This document shows positions 57,599 to 64,000 of a stretch of DNA of 64,000 nucleotides, one piece after another. Every line of letters begins with the position of its first letter. Position 1 is the stretch's first letter. Under the pieces are notes generated by a model that was given only the letters and a program-made list of their open reading frames with translations, was not told the origin of the DNA and did not search any database. A program made the position numbers and the translations under genes. Source of the DNA: Arthrobacter crystallopoietes (GTDB lineage: Bacteria > Actinomycetota > Actinomycetes > Actinomycetales > Micrococcaceae); NCBI RefSeq assembly GCF_017603825.1, contig NZ_CP072014.1, forward strand, positions 1,798,001 through 1,862,000, read 5' to 3'.

Positions 57599-58534
57599 AT
57601 GGCAATGCAAACAACGACGGCGCCCGGGCCGGCTCCCGCGGGCGGCCCGGAGCGGAAGCCGGTGCCACCCAGGAAACAGGGCATCTCGGCACTGCTGCAC
57701 CGCTCGCCCCGGCTGCGGCTCGCCGGGCTGCTCACCGCACCGGCCGCCTGGCTCATCCTCGTCTACATTGCCGCGCTCGCGGCCCTGCTGATCACCGCAC
57801 TCTGGACGGTGGACACCTTCACCGGGAAGGTGTCCACCACCTGGACCTTCGACAACATCCGTACGGTCCTGACCACCTCGGTGTACCAGGTCATCACGTT
57901 GCGGACCATCTATATTGCCGTCGCCGTGACCGTGATCGACATGGTGATAGCACTGCCGATAGCTTTCTTCATTGCAAAGGTCGCCACCGCCCGCTGGCAG
58001 AAGCTGCTGGTCATCGCAGTGCTCATGCCGCTCTGGGCCAGCTATTTGGTCAAGGCCTATGCCTGGCGCAACGTGCTCGCCGAGGGCGGGCTGCTCGAAT
58101 GGCTCGGCAGGCCCATCGGGCTGGACTCCCCGGGTTATTCAGAGACCGCGGTCATCCTGACCCTGGCCTACATCTGGCTGCCCTATATGATCCTGCCCAT
58201 CCACGCGGGGTTTGAGCGGGTGCCCAACTCCATGCTCGAGGCCTCCGGCGACCTTGGTGCCAAGCCGTGGACCACCATGCGGCTGGTGATGCTGCCGATC
58301 CTGGTTCCCTCCATCATCGCCGGCACCATCTTCACCTTCTCGCTCTCCCTCGGTGACTACATCACCGCGCAGATTGTCGGCGGCACTACGCAGATGCTCG
58401 GCACTGTGGTGTACGCCAATGTCGGTGCGGCGAACAACCTGCCCTTGGCCGCCGCCGTGTCCCTGATCCCGATCGTGATCATCATGATCTACCTCTTTGT
58501 GGTCCGCCGCACCGGCGCCCTGAACAACCTCTAG
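57599..58534 (+). CDS. potB: PotB-like ABC permease
   Basis: The 311-residue permease has a Pro-rich cytoplasmic N-terminus (APAGGPERKPVPPRK), six membrane helices and the EAA loop MLEASGDLGAKPWTTMRLVM. It pairs with PotC to form the pore. An AGGCGGAGG site precedes the ATG. It is 45 bp after the binding protein. Confidence 0.93.
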   Translation: MAMQTTTAPGPAPAGGPERKPVPPRKQGISALLHRSPRLRLAGLLTAPAAWLILVYIAALAALLITALWTVDTFTGKVSTTWTFDNIRTVLTTSVYQVITLRTIYIAVAVTVIDMVIALPIAFFIAKVATARWQKLLVIAVLMPLWASYLVKAYAWRNVLAEGGLLEWLGRPIGLDSPGYSETAVILTLAYIWLPYMILPIHAGFERVPNSMLEASGDLGAKPWTTMRLVMLPILVPSIIAGTIFTFSLSLGDYITAQIVGGTTQMLGTVVYANVGAANNLPLAAAVSLIPIVIIMIYLFVVRRTGALNNL

Positions 58535-58543
58535 GAGTCTGAC

Positions 58544-59377
58544 GTGAGACTGTCCCGAAGCGCCAGGATTGTCCTGGGCACCATCACCGGACTCATCCTT
58601 TTCTTCATCTACGCACCGCTGCTGCTGGTAGTGGTCAATTCCTTCAACGCGGACCGCACCTTCGGCTGGCCGCCGAAGGGCTTCACCCTGGAGTGGTGGG
58701 GGAGGGCATTCGACTCCGCCGGCGTCCGCGAGGCGCTGATGACGTCCGTGTGGGTCGCCGTCGTCTCCACGGTTATCTCCCTGGCGCTCGGCACCCTGCT
58801 GGCCATGGCGCTGCAGCGCTATAAGTTCTTTGGCCGCGACGTGATCAACCTGCTGGTCATCCTGCCGATCGCTCTGCCCGGCATTGTTACCGGCATCGCC
58901 CTGAACAACATGTTCACCACGGTGCTGGGCGTCCCGCTGAGCATCTGGACGGTGATCATTGCCCACGCCACCTTCTGCATGGTCACCGTGTTCAACAATG
59001 CGATTGCCCGGCTGCGACGGATGAGCCCAGGCCTGGAGGAAGCCTCCGCCGATCTCGGCGCCGGCGTCTTCACGACGTTCAGGCTGGTCACCTTCCCGCA
59101 GCTGCGTTCGGCGCTGCTCGCCGGCGGGCTGCTGGCTTTCGCCCTCAGCTTCGACGAAATCATCGTCACCACCTTCACCATCGGCGCCGGCCAGCAGACG
59201 TTGCCCGTCTGGATCCTGCAAAACCTCTTCCGTCCCAACCAGGCACCAGTGGTCAACGTGGTGGCCGTGGTGCTGATCCTGATTTCTATCGTGCCGATCT
59301 GGCTGGCACAGCGGCTTTCGGAGGACTCGGTAGGCGTCGGGGTCGGTGCCAAGAAGGCCGCGAAGACCGCCAAATAA
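58544..59377 (+). CDS. potC: PotC-like ABC permease
   Basis: The 277-residue permease has six membrane helices, the PotC opening FFIYAPLLLVVVNSFNADRTF, the EAA loop LEEASADLGAGVFTTFRLV and the LSFDEIIVTTF segment near the end. The GTG start at 58544 lies 9 bp after the PotB stop. It is the final gene of the importer operon, followed by a hairpin candidate. Confidence 0.93.
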   Translation: MRLSRSARIVLGTITGLILFFIYAPLLLVVVNSFNADRTFGWPPKGFTLEWWGRAFDSAGVREALMTSVWVAVVSTVISLALGTLLAMALQRYKFFGRDVINLLVILPIALPGIVTGIALNNMFTTVLGVPLSIWTVIIAHATFCMVTVFNNAIARLRRMSPGLEEASADLGAGVFTTFRLVTFPQLRSALLAGGLLAFALSFDEIIVTTFTIGAGQQTLPVWILQNLFRPNQAPVVNVVAVVLILISIVPIWLAQRLSEDSVGVGVGAKKAAKTAK

Positions 59378-59400
59378 TCGACAAGCAACAGGTCAAGCGA

Positions 59401-59450
59401 GGGGCATGTTTTGGAGCTGGTTCCGTAGAAGGAACTTGGAGGACATGTCC
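59401..59450. terminator. Possible hairpin between potC and the M50 gene
   Basis: GGTTCC / GGAAC pairs around a 6-base loop (59419-59435), and outer bases GGG-CATGT / ACATG-TCCC may extend it with internal bulges. It lies between two convergent genes. Pairing is imperfect. Confidence 0.45.
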
Positions 59451-59492
59451 CGCCCGCCATGAGCAAGACTTCCGCCGGATCTCTGGGAGCGT

Positions 59493-62057
59493 TCATCCGG
59501 TCGGCGCCGGTGCCGGTTCATCCGCAGGAGCCGGCGCGGGCGCTGGTTCCTGTGCGGGGGCCGGAGCGGGTTGCGGCGTGGTGGTGGTTAGCGGTGCAGG
59601 GGGAGAGGTGGCCGTATCGGGAGCCGGTTCGCCGGTAGGCTCCTGTGCCGGGGCCGGTTGTTGCTCGCTGCCGGTGTCCGCCGGAGACGTTGCATCGGAT
59701 GAGGGTTTCGGATCGGAGGTGTCTGGCTCCGGCGCCACGGTGGTGGATACGGGCGCCTGTTGAGGCTCCTCGTCCGTGTCCTGCTCCTGGGTGGGCTGGG
59801 TATCTGAGTCCACGTCGGTGTCTGCATCGGATTCCGCTTCGGTGCTGCTGCTCCCGCCGCTGGTTGCATCGTCCTTTTCGATGATGCCGAGAATGCGCGC
59901 CTTGTAGTCGTTCAGGCGGCTTTGGATCTCGTCCAGCGGAACGTCTTCGAGCGACCTGCCATAGGCAGCGATCTCCTCCCACAGCGCCGTAAGCTCATCC
60001 ATGCCTGCCTCGCTGAGCGGACCGTCGAGGGTAAGGACAAGCTGGCTGGCTAGAGCATAGGTGAGGCAGTCGACGCAGTTGTAGTTGGCCGCGGCCGAGA
60101 GATTTTGCGGCACAACAACGTCGGCCTGGCCGAGGATCAGGACAACTTGGAATCCGACGGCGACGGCGGTGCAGTCCCGGCAGGAAGCAAAGGCATAGGC
60201 CTCGTTGGTTGCGTCCACCGGCCCGTCTTCGGCCCAGACCAGGGCGAATGCAACGTCGTAGACAACCGATCCGTCCTCGGTGTTGACGGCAAGGGCCTGG
60301 TTTCCGTCGTCCTCGGGAGCCAGCGGTCTGTCGAAGGGAAACACCCAGGATGGAGGCGCGTCCGCGGTGGCAGGTTCAACAGCGGTGGCGCCGGAATCGC
60401 CGTCGTTCGCTTGATCTTCACTGGTTTCCGCACTGCCGGTCTCTGAGCTGCCGGCCTGGTTGTCGCGGGGAACGAGGACCATCGCCAGTTGCGGATTCTC
60501 CGCGGTGGGGAGGTCCGTACCGGACGGCCAGGCCGTGACAGTTTGGCCGGCCCGACCCTCGGCAAGTCCGACGGAAGAAGCCGAGGTGAGGGAAGCTGTG
60601 GCATCGAACAGGGTTCCGCGTTCGTAGGGCTGCACCGGGCGGTAGGCTCCGTCGTCGGGCCACCAGGCCCAGGCCAGACCGGCGAGAACGGCAGCGGCGG
60701 CGGCAATGGCTGTCACACGCCGAAGCGGCCGGCCACGGGTTTTCGCCCAGACGGCGGTGAGGAGCTGCCGGGCCATGCGCAGCAGGATGTAGGCGATGCC
60801 GAGGATGGGAAGCGCGACGGCGATGATGGCCAGTACCCGTACGGCCATGCCGGCAACGTCGCCGTCGGAGCTGGCCTCGGCCAGCAGCCGCTGCTGTTCC
60901 AGGACGCTGGCCCAGGCCGTGCCCAGGACCCGGGGAAGTGAGACCACCATCATGAGCAGGCAGAACAGGAGCAGCGGAACCGTGACCAGGACCCACACGG
61001 TCACGACGGCCCTGGCCCATGGCTTGAGCAGCTTGGGCTCGGGGTCTGACCAGCGCCAGGGCAGCAGCCCGAGCAGTGTGGGTTTGATCCGTTGGAACAG
61101 GTCGGGCACTCCGGTCGCGTCGGCGAGGATGTGGTAACCGTCGAAGCGAATCAGGGGCAGCAGTTGGCGCACCATCTGCAGGATCTGGGTTACTACCACC
61201 AGCAGCAGTGCGTCGAAGCCGGTGAACCACCAGACACTCATGGTGGATACGACGACCATGGCGTTGAAGTACAGGCCGCCCAGATCCGTGCGGATCCGCC
61301 CGCCGCGTCCCAGCCGGTAGGAATCCGTGACATCGGTGTAGAAAGCAGGCCAGATCAGGTACAGGCCCACGCCCATGGCTCCCGGGGTCGCGCCGCCGCG
61401 ACGGGCCGCGGCCGCGTGGCCGAACTCGTGGAAGCCGGCCGAGAGGATGGTGATGGCGAAAACCAGGAGGAGCAGCCCGGGATTGGCGAAGGCTTCATGC
61501 GTGGCCGAGCCCAGACCCTTGACCAGCAGCACCCACCAGCACGCCGCCAGGAACGCTGCGACCACGGGCAACGCGATCAGCGGATGGAACAGTGCGGCGA
61601 ATGGGGCGGTCAGCCTCCGGGTACGTTCCGGGTCGGTGACCGTGTAGCGGAAGCGCATGCCCAGCAGCGGGCTGGCCTTCTTGACTTCGGGCTGTGAACC
61701 GTCAGCCAACTGCAAAAGGCCCAGGGGGAGCAGTTGCTTGGCGATGAGGGTCCGGACGTTGTCGGCAGTGATGAGCCTGCCCGTCCGGGTGCCGGCAAAA
61801 TCTGCAATCTGCTCGAGGTTGCGGTTGCCGTCCACGCCCTCCAGGACCGCGTACAGCAGGGGAGTGAGCTGGATGGTCTGGCCGTCTGCGCGCCGGACCA
61901 GCGCGGGCGGCTCCCGGTAGCCGGAGCCCTGTGCCTGGCCGAGGAGTTGCACTCCATCGGCCAGCACCGGGACGTCGATCGACACCGGTGCGGGAGGCCC
62001 GTCAGCAGCGGGCGGGCTGCCCATTGCCGCCGGCGGCCCGCCCGGTCTCATGCTCAT
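59493..62057 (-). CDS. RRE/PqqD-like domain fused to M50 metalloprotease with disordered tail
   Basis: The 854-residue membrane protein has several parts. Residues 35-120 resemble a PqqD/RRE winged helix (PPALVRRADGQTIQLTPLLY, LEGVDGNRNLEQIADFAG), which binds peptide leaders in RiPP pathways. Residues 155-460 are a polytopic M50 (site-2-protease-like) unit with zinc motif HEFGH (210-214) and the distal RFDGYHILAD (305-313). After further membrane helices comes an extracytoplasmic region with two CxxC motifs (SCRDCTA and NCVDCLT), then an Asp/Glu/Thr/Pro-rich tail ending in Ala-Pro repeats. It follows the acidic repeat protein by 7 bp, its likely partner or substrate. Confidence 0.87.
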   Translation of the reverse strand: MSMRPGGPPAAMGSPPAADGPPAPVSIDVPVLADGVQLLGQAQGSGYREPPALVRRADGQTIQLTPLLYAVLEGVDGNRNLEQIADFAGTRTGRLITADNVRTLIAKQLLPLGLLQLADGSQPEVKKASPLLGMRFRYTVTDPERTRRLTAPFAALFHPLIALPVVAAFLAACWWVLLVKGLGSATHEAFANPGLLLLVFAITILSAGFHEFGHAAAARRGGATPGAMGVGLYLIWPAFYTDVTDSYRLGRGGRIRTDLGGLYFNAMVVVSTMSVWWFTGFDALLLVVVTQILQMVRQLLPLIRFDGYHILADATGVPDLFQRIKPTLLGLLPWRWSDPEPKLLKPWARAVVTVWVLVTVPLLLFCLLMMVVSLPRVLGTAWASVLEQQRLLAEASSDGDVAGMAVRVLAIIAVALPILGIAYILLRMARQLLTAVWAKTRGRPLRRVTAIAAAAAVLAGLAWAWWPDDGAYRPVQPYERGTLFDATASLTSASSVGLAEGRAGQTVTAWPSGTDLPTAENPQLAMVLVPRDNQAGSSETGSAETSEDQANDGDSGATAVEPATADAPPSWVFPFDRPLAPEDDGNQALAVNTEDGSVVYDVAFALVWAEDGPVDATNEAYAFASCRDCTAVAVGFQVVLILGQADVVVPQNLSAAANYNCVDCLTYALASQLVLTLDGPLSEAGMDELTALWEEIAAYGRSLEDVPLDEIQSRLNDYKARILGIIEKDDATSGGSSSTEAESDADTDVDSDTQPTQEQDTDEEPQQAPVSTTVAPEPDTSDPKPSSDATSPADTGSEQQPAPAQEPTGEPAPDTATSPPAPLTTTTPQPAPAPAQEPAPAPAPADEPAPAPTG

Positions 62058-62064
62058 TCAGGAA

Positions 62065-62826
62065 CTACTGTTCGAGGTCGGACTGCTGGTCTGCGCTGGC
62101 CTCGGCGGCGCCGTCGATCTGCTGGTTGATGATGGCGTCCTGCTGTGCCACAGCGGTCGCCTCGCTGTCCACCGAGCCGATGTTGGCCGCGACTGCGGCG
62201 TCGATGGGCGCGGCAACGTTGGCATTGGCGGCCACAGCACCGTTGATCGGAGCGGCAATGTCAGCGTCCGCGGCCAGATCCAGGTTGACGTTCAGCAGAT
62301 TCCCGTCAAGTGTGGATCCAAGGTCCTCCGTGACGGATCCAGTGTCTGGAAGCGTGGCGTCCGGCAGCGTCCCGTCGGGCAGCAAGGCCGGGTCCGCCGT
62401 CTCCTGGCTAGCGCCGTCCAGCGGCACGCTCGAATCAGCGGTGGGGGAGTCCAAGCTGCCGGCCGTGCCCGAGGTGGTTTCGCCGTCGTCGATCGTTTCA
62501 TTGCTTTGGTCGATGGTGCTGTCCTGTGCGGACTCGGCTGTCGCATCGGCGGCGATGCCCTGGTCGATAATGACGCCCTGGTCGGACAGCGCCTGCGCCG
62601 TGGAGCCATCCGAGAGGATGTTGGCGGAGGCTGCGGCATCAATGGGGGCCGCGACGTTGGCGTTCGCCGCGACGGCGAGATCGATCGGCGCGGCTGCATC
62701 GATGGCCAAGTCGAGATCCGCATTCAGATCGAGAATGGAAGCGACCTCCTTGTCCGGCAGCGCGGTGCCGGACTGGGATTCGAGTTCTTCCGGCGACAGC
62801 GGCGTGGGTCCCTGTTCGTTGCTCAT
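62065..62826 (-). CDS. Acidic Ala/Asp-rich two-repeat protein, partner of the M50 protease
   Basis: The 253-residue protein has almost no basic or aromatic residues (one Lys, no Trp, Phe or Tyr) and no Cys. It consists of an N-terminal segment (SPEELESQSGTALPDKEVAS), repeat 1 (about 31-91) and repeat 2 (about 177-237) separated by an acidic Ser/Thr-rich linker. Each repeat contains ANANVAAPIDAA and a following SD/QxxII-D/NQ motif. It has no signal peptide or membrane segment. The ATG at 62826 has GGAG upstream. Its coupling to the RRE-M50 gene suggests it is recognised, processed or exported by it. I do not know its function. Confidence 0.8.
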   Translation of the reverse strand: MSNEQGPTPLSPEELESQSGTALPDKEVASILDLNADLDLAIDAAAPIDLAVAANANVAAPIDAAASANILSDGSTAQALSDQGVIIDQGIAADATAESAQDSTIDQSNETIDDGETTSGTAGSLDSPTADSSVPLDGASQETADPALLPDGTLPDATLPDTGSVTEDLGSTLDGNLLNVNLDLAADADIAAPINGAVAANANVAAPIDAAVAANIGSVDSEATAVAQQDAIINQQIDGAAEASADQQSDLEQ

Positions 62827-63039
62827 CAAAATCTCCGTCTCCCGGCGCGGTGCGCCATTCTGTTCAGTTATCTTCGGGGTCAAACGTCCACAGCTACTGG
62901 AAAGCATACTGATGAATCCTTCCATTGGCATTTGAGGGCGTGAAATGTCAGGGGCGGCCACTGTGACGCCATGTTCCAAGCCGCTCCACCAGCAGGTTCA
63001 ACTTGCCTACACCAGACCGTGCCAGTTCCTTTTGATTCC

Positions 63040-63140
63040 CACAGTGCCTCGGGGGCAGACGAGACCGAGGGTCTTGGGGCTCCACGCCTCTTCGACCCCT
63101 GATGCCGACGCCGCGCTTTACCGTGCTGCCGTGCCGGAGC
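63040..63140 (-). pseudogene. Remnant of a serine beta-lactamase-fold hydrolase gene
   Basis: On the minus strand this stretch encodes GSTVKRGV and, after a frame shift, WSPKTLGLV. Both match the intact serine hydrolase (GSTIKRGV ... WSPKTLAVM at 37700-37800), and the DNA identity (CGAGGGTCTTGGGGCTCCA and CGTGCTGCCG) is clear. Only the segment before the SxxK motif survives, with no start. It is a small decayed copy. The rest of 62827-63233 shows no gene. Confidence 0.75.
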
Positions 63141-63233
63141 GATCGGAGCGGCAGCGCCGCCTGTCACACTATCCGCTTCCCCGGTGTCACATGGATACCA
63201 GTCAACCAATCGACACCGCAGGGAGTTAGAACC

Positions 63234-64000
63234 ATGGCACGCACGACAGACGTGGTCGTCATCGGGGGCGGATACGCCGGCGTCATCGCCGCGAACCGCC
63301 TCAGCACGAACCCGGACCTGAGAATCACCTTGATCAATCCCCGGCGCGCGTTCGTCGAACGCATCCGGCTGCACCAACGGGTCGCCGGCTCGCATGACGC
63401 GGTCGTCGACCTCTCCGAGGTCCTGGCGCCGTCTGTGCAGATCGCCGTCGACACGGTGAAAAGGATCGATGCCGGGTCCCAGACGCTCGAACAGGGTGGC
63501 GGCACCACCCGGTACGACTACCTGATCTACGCGGTCGGCAGCCACAGCGCGGCGCCGGTTGTGCCCGGCGCGGCGGAGCATGCCCACCCGCTGGGCACGC
63601 TCGAACAGGCCGATGCTCTGCAGCGGGCCCTCGCCGCGGACCCCGCGGCGCCTGTCACCGTCGTCGGCGGCGGCGCCACCGGCATCGAGACCGCCTCCGA
63701 GCTCGCAGAGCTCGGCCGTTCCGTCACGCTGGTCTGCGGCGACGAGCTCGGTCCGTACTTGCATCCGGCGGCGCGGCGCGAGGTCATGCGGCAGATGGAC
63801 CGGCTCGGCGTCACCGTCCTCGCGGGCACCGGTGCGCAGGCAACGGCCGTGGAGCACGACGCAGTCCGGCTTGCCGACGGCAGGGAGCTGCCTAGCGGGG
63901 TTACCGTGTGGACCGCGGGGTTCGGCGTCCCGGACCTCGCCGCCCGCAGCGGGCTGACCACCGACGCCGTCGGGCGACTGCTCACCGACGAGACGCTGAC
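63234..64000 (+). CDS. NADH dehydrogenase-like FAD oxidoreductase (partial, runs off the edge)
   Basis: The first 255 residues of a pyridine-nucleotide disulfide-fold flavoprotein are present. The FAD motif is VVVIGGGYAGVIAANRLS and the NAD(P)H motif VTVVGGGATGIETASELAELG, with the intervening YDYLIYAVGS and late VTVWTAGF typical of type II NADH dehydrogenases and related oxidoreductases. The gene continues past base 64000, so length and C-terminal membrane anchoring cannot be judged. The ATG follows GGGAG. The substrate is likely a quinone, but this is a family-based guess. Confidence 0.9.
   Translation, partial: MARTTDVVVIGGGYAGVIAANRLSTNPDLRITLINPRRAFVERIRLHQRVAGSHDAVVDLSEVLAPSVQIAVDTVKRIDAGSQTLEQGGGTTRYDYLIYAVGSHSAAPVVPGAAEHAHPLGTLEQADALQRALAADPAAPVTVVGGGATGIETASELAELGRSVTLVCGDELGPYLHPAARREVMRQMDRLGVTVLAGTGAQATAVEHDAVRLADGRELPSGVTVWTAGFGVPDLAARSGLTTDAVGRLLTDETL

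Noticed and set aside
62140-62720. Repeat array resembling CRISPR or a tandem DNA repeat
   Set aside because: The repetition is at the protein level (Ala/Asp/Asn-rich motifs) inside one coding frame; there are no regular direct DNA repeats with spacers.
1-64000. tRNA, rRNA, insertion sequences, integrase or phage genes
   Set aside because: No cloverleaf, conserved rRNA stretch, transposase motif or attachment-type repeat was found by reading the window.

Overview
The window looks like chromosomal DNA of a high-GC actinobacterium, most likely Arthrobacter or a close Micrococcaceae relative. The evidence is the GC-rich third codon positions, frequent GTG and TTG starts, many 1-8 bp start/stop overlaps, and families typical of soil Arthrobacter: an NCS1 hydantoin/allantoin-type permease, PaaX, a CmtR-like sensor, carnitine catabolism and many ABC importers. 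I see no rRNA, tRNA, CRISPR array, insertion sequence or phage module. The content is accessory and catabolic: many regulators, five ABC-type uptake loci or pieces of them, and several decaying genes.

Region 1 (1-6.9 kb): the tail of an unknown gene, a Dps ferritin, and a tightly overlapping trio (acyl-CoA dehydrogenase-like protein, PIG-L deacetylase fused to a NodS-like methyltransferase, GT2 glycosyltransferase) that probably builds or tailors an unknown amino-sugar glycoconjugate. A membrane protein follows, then a CmtR-type Cd/Pb sensor with a cation diffusion facilitator and a DsbA-like thiol protein. Region 2 (6.9-19 kb): cupins, a 3-hydroxyisobutyryl-CoA hydrolase, a MerR/cupin/alcohol dehydrogenase operon, an MFS pump and its regulator, an alpha/beta hydrolase with a PH-like front domain, a secreted D,D-carboxypeptidase, a TetR/DUF2306 pair with two perfect operators, a DUF1326/DUF2182 pair and a membrane HNH protein.

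Region 3 (19-29 kb): allantoin (ureide) utilisation: FAH-family lyase, GntR regulator, NCS1 permease, racemase-like protein lacking one catalytic Cys, and allantoinase. Two paralogous Cys-containing mini-proteins follow, flanking a lone Phd antitoxin, then two tandem secreted alpha/beta hydrolases. Region 4 (28.8-34.9 kb): a fully overlapping operon phnD-phnC-phnEE-P450-paaX, followed by a short decayed copy of the allantoinase 3' end.

Region 5 (34.9-46.3 kb): a drug-type MFS pump, a VOC pseudogene, and a nine-gene minus-strand operon starting with an XRE-TetR fusion regulator, then carnitine-to-betaine enzymes (BKACE, carnitine dehydrogenase, thioesterase), an oligopeptide-type ABC importer and a serine hydrolase that may release carnitine from an ester. 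Region 6 (46.5-53.6 kb): flavin reductase, Baeyer-Villiger monooxygenase, IclR regulator, a nonsense-broken HSL esterase, an orphan NMT1-type binding protein, a FAD monooxygenase and a second decayed VOC gene. Region 7 (53.6-59.4 kb): a soluble Cache-domain protein and GntR regulator divergent from a PotADBC-type importer. Region 8 (59.5-64 kb): an RRE/PqqD-like domain fused to an M50 metalloprotease beside an extremely acidic two-repeat protein (a candidate uncharacterised peptide-maturation system), a serine-hydrolase remnant, and the first part of an NADH dehydrogenase-like flavoprotein.

Best leads for undescribed biology: the M50/repeat-protein pair (59493-62826), the twin mini-proteins (25093-25884), the phosphonate-type transporter/P450/PaaX operon (28857-34527), the XRE-TetR-controlled carnitine operon (36789-46315) and the Nod-factor-like enzyme trio (877-4128). 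Three coding sequences are interrupted at a Trp codon.
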